Of a DNA stretch of 64,000 nucleotides, positions 11,987 through 24,500 are shown in pieces (within the stretch, counting starts at the first letter, position 1; each line of letters begins with the position of its first letter). The stretch lies in NCBI GenBank assembly GCA_021904315.1, contig CM038912.1, positions 26,014,949-26,078,948 of the forward strand, read 5' to 3'. The notes under the pieces were generated by a model. The model searched no databases and was not told where the DNA came from. It saw nothing but the letters and a program-made list of their open reading frames with translations. Position numbers and translations under genes: made by a program. Source of the stretch: Sphagnum magellanicum. Taxonomy: Eukaryota > Streptophyta > Sphagnopsida > Sphagnales > Sphagnaceae.

Positions 11987-12520
11987 CTCTGGATCTCGCT
12001 CTCGAGCTCGCGAGCTCGAAGGGCTGGGGAGGAGGGGGCGGGGGGCGAGGCGCAACAACACACACGCGCCGTGCGCTGCTGCGGACAAGCTGCCCGAGCG
12101 GTCAAGCAATCAGCGTCCTCCGTTTCGATATGGCCTTCGTCTGGCCAATGGAATTAATTGGCCCCCCAATCTTGTCACCTGACATTTGTCCTACGGGTAG
12201 CCCGGCGTGGCCCGGCGCGGGAACTGAGTCATAAGATTCTCACCCGCTCTGTGGCACTGCTACGGTCACAATAAATTAAAAACATTTCCATTTATTTTAT
12301 TTCTATTGTTTTTTCTTTTTTGTTTCTTTTCACGGTTCCGCTGGATTCCTTCAACTTTATGGTGGTCCCTGTGCCACGCAGTCACTAGACATTCTGCGAT
12401 GGAATGGGACATTAGTAGACGTTCTAAGCTTTTCGAGAAGTAAACCTGGGAAGAATTACAGACATTTCGGCGTAGAAAATTGATCCAGAACGTCATTCGG
12501 AAAAGTCACATGTAATACAT
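11987..12520 (-). promoter_or_regulatory. CAO 5' UTR and promoter region
   Basis: A GC-rich stretch directly upstream of the CAO start, changing to AT-rich DNA beyond about 12260. It contains CCAAT/ATTGG motifs near 12143 and 12155. No clear TATA box is seen. No coding sequence is assigned; the + strand ORF here is antisense to exon 1. Confidence 0.4.
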
Positions 12521-13052
12521 TTGTTTGTTTTGTTTTGTTTTTGTTTTTACTTATGAGATCCACCGAACTGGGATCCTTCAGATCTTGTTCTTGGTCTCTT
12601 TAGAAAGCTCTTGAGGAGGAGGGATGAATTGGCTTGGTTTCAGGGTGTTTGGACTTGCGGTGTAGAAGTTCTTGAAAATTGAATGATTTTTTCACTGAAA
12701 ATTAAATTAAATTGTAGCTAAAAATTTCGGAGTAATTGGAATGTGCCTTTGGTGTTGTTGGGAAGATCTTGATGAGCTGGATTTAATGGAATTTATTTGG
12801 TAAGATTTGGATTTAAAATGTGGGAGATATTGATTTTGAAGTGATTTTTGCTGCTGAATGATTCCAAAAAAATGAAGTTTTGGAAGGAAAAATCAGTTGA
12901 GGGCATGCTTGCCATTGAATTCAAGCATGATTTCCTTTCATATTTGGCTCTTCAAAAAATCGATACATACTTTGCAAAACAATGTTCACATGTTGAGTTT
13001 TCCTATTTTGTAATGGGTTCACACTTTGGCCAACAGCCCAGACCACACTAGT
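12521..13052. repeat. Dispersed ~540-bp repeat, copy 1
   Basis: Direct-orientation match to 48025-48573. Shared landmarks in order are the TTTGTTTGTTTTGTTTTG start, GTTCTTGGTCTCTTT, TTTTTTCACTGAAAATTAAA, TTTTGGAAGGAAAAATCAGTTGAG, AAAACAATGTTCACATGTTG and the end CACACTAGT. By eye the two are about 80% identical with small indels. No coding frame is conserved, and I find no terminal repeats, so the family is unknown. This copy lies about 0.5 kb upstream of CAO. Confidence 0.75.
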
Positions 13053-15002
13053 ATTGTATTATGAATCCATTATCTACCTATGTGTAGTGACTAGTCTGGT
13101 CTATATCAAAATATGCATATATTTAATGAATATCCAATAATATGTTAGAATATTTTTTTTGGAAAAGCCTCCTTTTTCAGTATAAAATGTGCATTTTCTA
13201 GAAGATTTTGAAGAAGCAAAAAAGACTTGAAGTTCAGATATCATAGGCCATTTTTTTCATTATACATGATAATAAATAAATAAAATTGTTTGCATAAGTT
13301 GCCACATATACCAAAAGTTATTTCAATTTACTATTTCTACAATTTGAAAAGGAGGTAAAAAATGGATGTAATAGTTATTACCAAACATTTTTTTATGGCT
13401 TAAAATCTCCAAATGGCTACCTCAATTTTACCTTTCTAGTTGTATGCTTCCTTTTTTTTTCTTTTGCCAAAACCTATGGTTTCAAACAATGTTGAAGTGG
13501 CATTGCCCCTTGTATTGCCCATCATCATTGCCATTCCAACTCTCTTGACCCATGAGCTTTTCGCATGAGCTTTTCGCGTCCTTTACTCATACTCACATCA
13601 AATTGTCACAAATGCAACAACTTTATTTCACTTTGTAACAATTTTACATAGGGGGTTTAAGAGGTTTGTAGTTAGGTCATTATGAAAACTAGTATGTATT
13701 TATAGATTTGTAGAAGTTTAATTAGATTTCTTGAGGTGTTTGTTATTAGAGAAGTGTTTGTTGTTTGCATTTTGCAATTTGGAAATCAGAGCTATGTTTG
13801 AACTTTCAAAACTCAAGTTGATGTGGAGGTTGTTAGTTTGGTGAATTGATCTTTAATACTTACTAAGAAATTTGGAAGCTACATTGATTCCAAAGGCTTG
13901 TGTTAAAGGTGGTCATTGGTGGTTGAGTTTGGGACTCAAAATTGGGAGGCAACAATGTGCAAATCGACACTTGACATCAAAATTAAAAGATTAAACATTT
14001 GTCTTTCTTTCATTTAGAGGTTCACATTTTGTGCATAAGTTCTTACAAGTTGCCATTACATTTTTTGTTTTTGGGTTGGGGAAGAAACTACACATTACAC
14101 AATGTGCACTCATAGTACATTGTCTCTTTTGTCACTTTTGAAAACCTTCAAGTTTAGATTTTTTTTTTTTTGTTGATGTTGTTGCTAATATTGAAGTTGT
14201 TGTGATCAATCCTAATTGGGATGCTTTCCAAACTATTGTTGTTGATTCAATAAAAGATTTTATAAGTCCTATCTTGGTAGTGAAGTGGAAATGTGTTCAT
14301 TAAAAACCAAGCATCTCCAAGACAAATGGTGATGTTTTTGCCTTGTGCTAAATATGTAGTAGATGCCAAAGGTGATGCGCACCAAGTATGTTGTGTGGTC
14401 TATTCTAAAGTAAAAGGCATTGAAAAGCTTTTCGTTATTAATAATCTATTGAAACACATAGGTAGGCACAAATCCAAGGTTGTTAATGTTGGTGTGATGT
14501 AAGTTCTTTCTACTTCAACCCTAAATGCCAACATGCATGTAATGAACAAATATATAGAACCTTTAAGTGTCCTTCAATTTTGGATATGGTTGTTATTAAA
14601 GTTCTACAAAGAAAAAAAAGGAAAAATTGTTCAATTGGCTTTTATTTATCATCTATTGTCTTGAGGTTGAACAATAATCACTACTTTTCAATGTTTAAAA
14701 GCATGCTTAAGGTCAAACACACTCTTAAAAAACATTGGAGTGTACTCGACATGTTGAAGTATAATGGAATCCATGAATGAATTAATATTGGATTCCACTT
14801 GAAATGTTATTGTTGTTGTAAATTTCTTGTTTGTCAGTGCAAATGAGGTCATTGCAATTGATAATACCTTCTAGACTATCCATTCATTTGTATGTTGTTC
14901 AAGCTTGAAAACAAATCCCACTTTTGGTTTGTGTGGAAAGGTTGGTGTTCAAGGGATTGCCAAAAATGTTTTCATTTGATGGTTAATGTGATGGTCACAT
15001 TT
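13053..15002. other. AT-rich intergenic DNA with degraded sequence
   Basis: No intact gene. Composition is strongly AT-rich with T-tracts. A possible transposase relic at 14293-14502 is listed separately. The target site of the solo LTR lies at its right end (14998-15002). Confidence 0.45.
14293..14502 (+). pseudogene. Short relic, possibly of a BED-finger/hAT-type protein
   Basis: A 69-codon open stretch with the pattern AKYVVDAKGDAHQVCCVVYS, then KGIEKLFV, then LLKHIGRHK. The spacing of C-x3-S, a K-x2-KL strand and K-H-x3-H/R resembles BED-like zinc fingers of hAT-related plant proteins that I recall only vaguely. It has no extended frame on either side and is surrounded by stops, so at most it is a degraded fragment. 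Confidence 0.2.
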
Positions 15003-15926
15003 TGACACACCCCCAACTCCTCAAGGGACTCAAATGTGAGCCCAAGTAGAAAGGCAGCGGAAAAGAAAAAAGTTGGAGCACGCTCCCTAGCTCACAACCC
15101 TTTGAGGGGTTGAGGGGCGGGTTGGAGCTCCGAGATGGGACTAGGAAGAGTTAACAAGCTTTAGTCACTCACACAGGCCTGCACACAACTCACACAAAAT
15201 GGTTAGTGCAAAGTTGGAGCACCCTTGGTGCTAGGACGATCCACGGGCAACACGGACACACAAGACTCACCACGGCCCGGACTTGGGGGAAGCCACCACC
15301 TTCCCCCCTTATAGTATACTCTATGACTCTCCACGGAACCCACATCCAAATGGCTATTTTTCCCGGGACTCCCGAGTGGGAGTCTCGAAATCGCGCCAAA
15401 TGGGACTCCCGGGACTTTGGAGCCCCATAACTTTGCGAGCAGACCTTGGATCGCGATGCGGTCTGAAGAAAAGTTGTAGCTCTCGTCGAGAGCTTTCCAA
15501 CGCCGTGTCGCACTCCCGAATCGGACATTGGGAAGAGGTTGATTCCCGACTTTTTGTGGTCGGGAGTCAAACTGGCAGTTCGATTCCTGGCCCTTCTTTT
15601 GACCATAACTTGTGTTTCAAATGTCCAAATGAGCCAAGCGAGCTCATTTTAGACATCTACGCTCCAAGAGTTTTCCAATGATATAAAGAACGCACGAGCC
15701 ATGGAGGTTTGACCCCTGCAATCGCTCTCTGAAGTTTCGGGAGTCCACCGGGAGTCCATCTCCCAAAGTGGGAGTTGCCTTGGAGTGTGAGTGTTCACTC
15801 CTTCACACTCCCTCACACTTTCTTGCACTCCCGGGAGTATGTGATGTGACTCCCGGGCTTCCTCTTGGCCGGCACCCTTGCAATTCCCTTTGCCTTGGTC
15901 GCAAGCCCAAAACTAGGGTTGCGACA
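15003..15926. mobile_element. Solo LTR of an LTR retrotransposon (924 bp)
   Basis: A GC-rich island in AT-rich DNA that begins TGACACACCCCC and ends GGTTGCGACA (TG...CA ends). It is flanked by an exact 5-bp duplication CATTT (14998-15002 and 15927-15931). There is no internal coding region and no second LTR nearby, so it is most simply a solo LTR left by recombination between two LTRs. The ORFs across it are not gene-like. It contains many GGGAGTC/GACTCCC motifs. It does not resemble the LTRs at 35.4 and 42.2 kb. Confidence 0.75.
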
Positions 15927-15931
15927 CATTT

Positions 15932-17011
15932 GAAAGTTTGAATGTTACGCAATTGAAAATGAAGTTCATATCAATAAGTTGTGGTGGCAATAATGTATTC
16001 CAAGGTGCAAAAACTAGTGTGATTGCACATATGAAGGAAAATGTGGTTCCATTTTTGGTAGGTATGCATTGCTTGGCCTGTTGAACCAACTTGGTAGTGT
16101 TAATCTTATCAAAGTTAACTTTGATGGTTCACGTAGAAGCCCTCCTTTAAGCTTTGTATGGGTTTTTCTTTCATTCACTTAAAAAAAATTGGACATTTCA
16201 AAGGTTGTTGGTCACTAAAACGGAAACAAGTTGGTCATAAATGCGAACTAAACAAGATGGACAAGTATGTTGTTTCATATGAAGTGCATCATGGACCAAT
16301 ATTAACCTCTAATTGCGAAGATGTTTGATAATGCACCTCAAAGTAACATTGTTAGTGACAACTTAAGTTTTTTTTATGATTTGGAACTCGTTTTAGGTTT
16401 AGATGCAATCTTATCACTTTTGAATTATGTCCACACCTTCATTAAACTTTCCCAATTTTGAGATGTCTTCCTTCATGTGTGATTATATTGACATAGTGAA
16501 GATCTTTTAATTAGAGCTCCACCATTTTTACAATGATCTTTATAATAAATTTTCTAACCCAACCTTTGATGAGCTAAATGTTTTTGAAACATTCACCAAC
16601 AAGAATCTACCAATGAATTAATGTGTAGACCTAAATGACAAAAAAATTGAGTGCTTTATTATTGAATTTTTCAATGTTAAATATTCTATGAATCAACATT
16701 TTTTGCAACAAGTAATGTTAAATTTATATTTAGGCCAAGCTTTCCCTTGGTGCTAATTCATGTGAAACAAGGTTGTGAAGACTTTACCAAGTTCTTATTC
16801 ATGAATTAAAGGCAAATTCTTACACCATGAACTCATTTTAACATTGGGTGATCTACCCAAACTTTTGGGTTGATCACCCCACTAATGTTGATTGAAGATC
16901 TTTTATAATAACACTTAATTGTCATCAAGGTTGCCTACTATGAGCTTCACAAGGTGAGAAGGGATGGCATATGGGTGAGAGCTTTGATTGATGACTAGGC
17001 TTTGGATTTAC
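15932..17011. other. AT-rich gene-free DNA
   Basis: Continuation of the degraded AT-rich sequence that the solo LTR entered. Short coding-like fragments such as VNFDGSRRSPPL near 16110 hint at old retroelement RNase H, but the similarity is too weak to call. Confidence 0.35.
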
Positions 17012-17317
17012 AATGTTTTTTTTATAAAAAAAATGGCTATAAATAGCAAAACAATCATGAAGAAAAACTCTCTTGTGAACCCTATCACTCAATTGTGGGC
17101 CTAACATAGTTAACAATGTTTTTTTAAAAAAAAAATGGCTACAAATAGCAAAGCAATCATGAAGAAAAATTCTTTTGTGAACCTTATCACTCAATTGTGG
17201 GCCTAGCATAGTTAACAATGTTTTTTTTAAAAAAAAAAGGCTACAAATAGCAAAACAATCATGAAGAAAAATTCTCTTGTGAACCCTATCACTCAATTGT
17301 GTGCCTAACATAGTTAT
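17012..17317. repeat. Tandem repeat, ~102-bp unit x 3
   Basis: Three head-to-tail copies start at AATGTTTTTTT near 17012, 17115 and 17217 and differ at a few positions. Each unit runs from a T/A homopolymer pair through GGCTA-AAATAGCAAA, CAATCATGAAGAAAAA and CCTATCACTCAATTGTG to CATAGTTA. The length is close to a multiple of 3, so a - strand ORF (16925-17410) reads through with a repeated LSD-VHKR-FLHDCFAI peptide. That ORF is probably a by-product of the repeat. Confidence 0.85.
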
Positions 17318-20300
17318 GTCATCTTCAAACACAAGCTCTTGGAATTCATAAAGCTTGCAAAGATAAGATAACATGTATTCAACTTTATGTGCACTTAATT
17401 TTATGCACAATATTTCTACGTCATTGAAAGCTTCCCTTTTGAAAAGGTCATCACTTAGTGGAAGGACACAAATGCAAATTATTGTGTTAAATGTAAATTG
17501 TTAAAAGCAAATGGTGTAATTTTTTTTTGAGATAGTCAAATTTTCCTAATTATATCCCCTTTCTAATGGGGAAATTTTTTGTCAAAGATGATCGCATGTA
17601 TAATATTTTATGATTTGTCTTTTTTTTTCTTTGAGTTAAAGCATATTTTGCACAACCTTGTAAGTTGTCATTGTTTGCAAGTCTCAAACATGTCTCAAAG
17701 CTCATGTAGGTGTGCTAATTCATTATGGAGTGCTTCAATGCAACCAATGGAATGTGAAACGAGTCTTGGGCCTTGAGCCTTGGGGTTTTTTAAAATTCAA
17801 CGTTATGAACATTTTGTGAAAATTTGAATGTTTGTGTAAATTTGTCTTATAAATTGTGCAATATGCACTTGTGTAATTATGTGCATTGTGCAGCTCTAAA
17901 ATTTTATGACTCATTGTTTGAAGTTGGAATATTTGCTTAATGTGGTTGGGGACTTTGAACTCGGGGTAGGCACACTTCTATTGGATATGGGCAAAGTTTC
18001 TTCTAAGCTTAGGGTTCAAATCCCTTGGGAATGCTTGAATCTTGCAATGTTCATGTTGTATATGTTTGTGTAATTGGATATTGAGCAGTTTGTTCAATGT
18101 CAAGTTTCTAAACTTTTTATCATGAGATTGTGAAATTTGAATGTTTCAAAACTTTTTCTACTTTGTGTTGAATGTTTAGTATGCATGTTTGCCTCTCAAT
18201 TTCACACCTTCTATGGTACATTAATCACCAAACTACACAATTTGCATGTTTTTAAGTTGTAAAAAGTTTGCTCTTACATTAAGCATGATAGTCAATTTCC
18301 ATGACCGCACTACAATAGCTGCATAATAAACTCTGCCCAACTGACTGGAGCTAATCTAGCTAGTAGCAACTTTCAAAATTTGCAAAAAGAAAAATCGCTG
18401 GTCACCACTCTATTTAAGAGAGGCAAGAAACAGTTCAAATGATTTAAGCATTTAATATAGCACACTGAAGAGAATGTTTTACTTCCATAAATGTACAGTG
18501 TAATTGAAATTATGATTCAAGTCCTATAAGTTAATTGACAAGTCTAAAAAGGCCAGGATTTTTTTGTGACAACAATTTCTTTTATTACAAGTGATATTAG
18601 CTAGCCTAAGTTCGTGTATAAAGCAATTGAGGGCTTAGGGTCTGCATTTGTGTCCTCATGGAAGTAATGTTTGAGGACCATGTAAAGCTTCATCAAAGCA
18701 AATGAACCGCACGAGTAGCTACATTATTGATAGATAGTTACATTCCAAGCAAAGGTACTCTGCTCTACTATGTATGTATATGTAAGCAAAGGTACACAAG
18801 TATGTTTTTTGCCACCATGAATTTCTTCCTAAGCTCTAAGGTCCCCAAATTTAATGGCTAACTTAGCTCACTACGATTGCAAACATCTGTAAGATAAACA
18901 ACGGTTGTCCTCGTATCAATTTTAATACAACAAATTGTGTTCACATGCGGGATGCCAAGTAATGTTAAGTATACTCCTATCGAGCAATTGTGTGAATACT
19001 TTGATGGGAGGGGCCAAGGGCCATGACAACTGCATGTGGATTATGATACCATTTACATCATGCTCTATGCCCACACCCACGGATGTTCCTGATATGCAGG
19101 GTGAAGTCCAATAGGTAAGGCCCATGATCTGGGACATTCCTCAAATGTGGGGCTAGACTTGGCTAACACATTGTCCTAGGCCCCTTAATTCCAGACACAG
19201 GCCTTGGGGACTTACAAGGCCCTGGGGGCATTCTTAAATGAGTTTTCATTACATAAAACTCAAGAATTTCCAAGAATCTAACAAAAATCACTTAAATAGT
19301 ACTTTCTACTACATTAATAGGAATCTACATATTTGATATACAACATTGTCAAATAGAATTTTCTACCATCATCGATGGCAGTAAAAAGCTGCCATGACTC
19401 CCCACTGGGTGAGGGTAATGGGTTCAATGTTGAATTAACTTTGTGTCTTAACATCATGACTAAGACATACCAACATACACACACACCACATATATACAGA
19501 ATTGCAGAGTAACAACCATTTCAAAATAACATGTGAATGAGTGCAGTCATAACCTTATGAGAGTCTGTGTCACACCATCCCCTTCCATCATGGATAACAG
19601 TCGGAGCTGCCATGACTAGCCACTGACTTCATGAGCTCCCAACCATGGGCATAAAGAAGTATATCATAATAATCTGCACAGATACAAAATCTCCATCCTG
19701 AATTCCTGTCACATTTCCAGAAAAAGTCATGCTGTTGGCTGGCATTCAAGAGACACAGCTACTCAAAATAGTCAATAGCATCCTCAATCAAGCTGCTACA
19801 ACCTTATGAGGGTAAGCTTCATTTCATTTTAGTTTGTCCCTGTAAAAAGTGCACACCTCAATGGAGCAGTCTTCCATAGTTGGAACCCAATTACACTCAA
19901 ATGCTTATACAAACTGATGCATGAAGTGGCTTTGACAATAAAATCTTAGGGGTTTGAGAACATCATAGGCCATTCTACAGCAGTACAAGCTATCAAACTA
20001 AAACAGAACTTGTAACCTCACTGTGACTGCCTTGTCAACCTGAAAGAAAGAGGCAGCACTTAATTGAGCAGTCTCTCTGCTACAAACGTGGACAAGGCTG
20101 CTTGGATGGTCCCAAGTAATTTCCCCAGACCATCAGCCTTATACCAGAAGCCTGCTCAAAAAGACCCATGAACACTCCAACCAACTACCAATACACTAGT
20201 CCACTCCACACCAGCTGGAAAATGAGCAAGAAATTCCACCAAATTAAATGGGTGCCTTGCTCAGACTTGTAGATGCATAGCCCTCTGCACCAAGCTGGAG

Positions 20301-21515
20301 CCTCCCTCTGGTCTTCTTGGGATTGTGTCTGAAAAAATTCAGCCTGTGACCACATACAAACCAAGAGTGCTCTCTTCAATCAAAGTACAAACAACACCAC
20401 ACTCCCAAGGATAAACACAGGATAGGCACTGCAGCCACAATCTGCAGATAGCATCCCCAAAACAGTATCCAGACAGCAAAACTGAGAATGTGGAATATAG
20501 CATTTGTCTAAGGGACAATAAGCTCAGGCAAGCTTAATCCTCATGGTGTCATGCACCAATCATGCTTGACTGCCTGGCATTGCCCCAAAAGCACAATGAC
20601 AAAACTGCCAAATCAAGATACAATATCCATCTTCCTCTTCCTCCATTCCTGTATCCAATGTATAATGTATTCATTTCCAAATTTTGAAAATGTGGAACTT
20701 ACAGTGCTAAAACTGGTACCAGTGAAGGTTGTTAGAAAGCAGGCCCTGGACAGTCATGTTGGCATAACACTCGTGGCCATGTCATAGGTTGCTGCACCTG
20801 CTTACTATTGGTGATAGCAGCAGCAATAAAGTGATTGGGAGCACTAGTACCTTGTTACCTCATTTGCAATTTCTCATCCTGGCTTCAACTCCACAGTGAG
20901 AAATCCAGGTAGTGATTCTACTCAACTTCCCAAGGAAGTGGATTGGTCACAACTGCATAGAAAGCTAAAAACTAGCATAAAAAAAAGGTTCATCTCCAGC
21001 TCTTCACTAAGGTCACAAGAATTTGGGCAAGTAATAGTGAACTCTCAGATCACATCAGATTGATCTTGGTCAAAAATAAGATTACAGTCCAACATAAACA
21101 TTGGAGGTACTCATTTGAAGTTTAACGGTAGACTCATGATTTCGTAGAAAGGTTGCAAGTCAGAACTAACACGATATAGCAGGTGCAAAAGATAAACCTC
21201 CACCTGTCCTAATTGGGATTTCTCAATTGTTCACATATGCCATAGAATTAGTGGATGAAAAAATCACAAAACACACTCAATGCATGGGCCCTCCCTTCAG
21301 AGGGCACAGACATTTAAGAACACACCATATCTATACAGAGCTATACCCATCCCAAAAGTTGTGCAAGATAGTACATCCTGTGCATTACAGAGCAGAATAC
21401 AGCACCAAGGACCTCAAGAAGGGTCAAATGCCATCAGAAATAGAGTAACTCTTGTACAACACCAATCCTCAGCCCTAAATGTCAACTTAACCCTGCAGTG
21501 GTTTCCTCAGAACCT
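17318..21515. other. Gene-free intergenic DNA; right end probably 3' UTR of the SURP/CCCH gene
   Basis: No convincing coding frame on either strand. From about 18.7 kb the composition becomes more balanced, like UTR or intron sequence. A short motif GAGCTGCCATGACT-CCACTG occurs twice (near 19390 and 19605). The stretch just left of 21516 is probably the 3' UTR of the - strand gene. Confidence 0.4.
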
Positions 21516-24500
21516 TCAAATCTTCACATATTTGTCCACGTATCCCTGCAGTTCAGTACACACACCACACATATCAGACGCACTTCACTCTGTACTTGCA
21601 TGCTCAATTGCTATACTCACTAGTACTGTATCTCAAAGATACCCAATTCCATGCATATGAATGCTCAGGCAAAAGAGTTTAAATATGACAGACAGCTCCA
21701 AATTATCACAATTTCTGAGCTATTCTCTTTCCTCACTGTCAAGCATAGGAGATATATTTTTGACACTCTAAAGACTTCTATCCTTTGGTATATCATCCAC
21801 CCAAGTATTCATTTAAATGAGTACAGTGTGCATTTAATTGCAGCCATGGAAGATTGACAGTTATATCTGCTAAGTAAGTTCACTAAATTCCACATTGTAC
21901 AGCTAATGGCACTCAGAAAGGTCGAATAACTCTAGGAGGAAACAGGTGTCCAGGAGATGTGTGCAGCCACTACTAAAAGGGACATAATATGCTTCATGTT
22001 TGGCTTTGATACTTTCCCGAATTGTCAGTTCTCCACAGTAAAAAGGATAGGAGCACAAAAAGAGATTGTTGAGTGCACTAACCTGAACTAGTTTGAGAAT
22101 CTTAGGCCGTGAAGAGGCCATATAGTTGTCCACTTTCTCTGGAGTCTTGGGGATCTGGTGTGGTTGCAAGGCCCCCAAAACTTTGTCAACTGCTTTTTTG
22201 GCAATAGTCTTGAATGCTTCCTTGCTCATATGCCCTTCCCGCCATGTGGGTTTCAATACATCTTTCACGTATTCTGTGACTGCAGCTCTAACAAGTGTTA
22301 AACCATGGCCTTCTTTCTGACCTCCTTCCTTATCTTGCCCTTCTTTGCCTCGCCCTGCTCTACTGCGTCCTTCCTTTTCATTCTGTCCTGCTACTTGTGA
22401 CTGGTTGCCATCCCTATCCTTTATGTACCGAGTTTGCCCAGAATCCCGCTCTGAGGGGAACAAACCTGAATTCCAGTTACGATTTTCATTTAGGGCTGGA
22501 CTCACATTCTCCAAAACCTCCCCACCTTGGTCATCAGGTTGGGACTGAAGAGACCTGTAAGTAGATACTTCTACTGCTGGGTGGGAAGGCAACAATTCCA
22601 TGACAGAATGAGACTGTTGTTCGCCTGATGGGACAACAGCTGTTGCATTTACACTCTCCATTACCAAGCCATTATGGGTTCCTTGATTAACACTATTGGT
22701 GACAGGATGATGGTGACTTGGTAACCCAGGACTTACACTTTCCATTATGACCATGCTCATATCCTGTGGTCCACCAAATTCTGGATTGGGCCCCACAACC
22801 CTTGCACCTGGGGGCTCTGGCTCAAAGGCATCTGCCATCAATGGATCATATTGCTCCTTTGAGGCAGACACACCTAGGTGTTGCGAGACATGTTGAGGAT
22901 TAGTCTGCTGTGCCAAGGAAGATGCAGGGCCTGGGAGCCCATAGCCCTGCATTGATTGATTAATTACATATGCTATAGGCCAGGGCAAGCCAGGCCTAGA
23001 CGGAACGGGTAATTGCTGTAACCCCATTTGTGGAAAACCACCTGGCTGTGGGTGCCCACCAGACTGAGAATAAGCAGTGGCCTGAGGTGTAGGGGCTGGA
23101 TAGGGTGCCTGAAGCTGTGAGGATGGATGGTGATGGCCCATAAAACCCACCATTGGGGGAGGTGGTGGTATTGATCCATCAAACCCTGGCTGCATCATTG
23201 AAGTATTTGTGGTGTAGTCTTTCTCTGGCACATCAGTGGCAAATGCAGGTACTGGCTGGGCAGAGGGGACTGATGAAAATGCTTGAGAAACAGAGATTGC
23301 TGGAGCTTGTGGGGTAAGGGTTACAATGGAAGAGTTGACCACATCTGGGTCAAAAGAAGAGGAATGGGGTAGAGCAAATAGTGCACTTGTGGGCAGGCGA
23401 GCTAAAGGAGGAGGATCAGTAAAAGATGATGGCTTACTGGCCACAGTCTTGCTCTCAGATTTCTCTTTTGTCTCTGTTTTGATCAATTTAGCACTCTGGT
23501 CATCACCGTAGGCACTTGTTGGAGATTCCTCAGGTTTACACCTTCCTCTATCTTCCAAAACCGTTTCTTTTGTATTCTCCTTTTCCCTCTCCGTGGTGGA
23601 ATCCCAATTTTTCCTTGCCCTGGATCCCTCATCTGCCCGCCCAGAAGATGATCGAGCACTGCCCCAAGTCCGACCATCAGCATTATTCTCCCCACGGCTG
23701 CCTTGACCACCCCTGGGCCCATACCGCCCCCCTCCTCTGCCTGGATCACCAGAAGAAGCTCCATTACTGCTGTTGTCTGAGTGTAAAAACCGGCATGAAC
23801 TTCCACGCTGACACCTTCCCCGAGAGAAATCAATGCATATGGGCTGTGTACCCCCATCCCACTCTCCACGTCCTCCCCGCCTTGCTCCCCACTCTTGAAA
23901 CCTGCGGTCACTGCCCCAACTACTATCGGCCCCCCTTCTTGAATCCCGTGGAGGTGATCGACTGTAACTTCGGTGTTGTCTTGAAGAGTAGCTGCATTCA
24001 GAAACCAACATAAGAAGGAAATTACAGCATCAGCAAATCAATGGCTTAAAGCTATGCTCACATGACAAAGGAAACATCTAGACAGGGGTATTTGATGTTT
24101 GTATGGGATTTAGGGTTAACTGCAGATAACAAAAGATGAATTCCTCAATCTACATCCAAGGAGTAGTCTTTTGACAACATGTGATTTTCAGCCAACTGGA
24201 GCTGCCAAATTAAATAGAGAATTATGATATGGTATCATTGTCCTTCTCAGTTTAGGATTTAGGGATCTTTCCGCATCAGTTTATTGAGTTGCTTAATACC
24301 AGAGTTGTCTCTTAAGAGCTAAGGCCAAATAACAACATGCATTCCATGAGTCAAGTCACCAGTAAAGTTTCTATCTCACATTCACCAAACAACTGTGCTT
24401 ACCCATCTTTCTCTCCATCAGACTACCCTTTATTACTCTGTATTGTACAATTCATTCCAATGATAAAATATCATCCTATTATAACCTACTCTTCCCCACC

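Noticed and set aside
15190..15681. ORFs of 130-138 codons on both strands
   Set aside because: They lie inside the solo LTR, where GC-rich sequence simply lacks stops.
18001..18020. GGGTTCAAATCCC, tRNA T-arm-like
   Set aside because: No acceptor stem, D-arm or A-box can be paired with it.
22126..24013. + strand ORFs up to 165 codons
   Set aside because: They are antisense to exon 5 of the SURP/CCCH gene.
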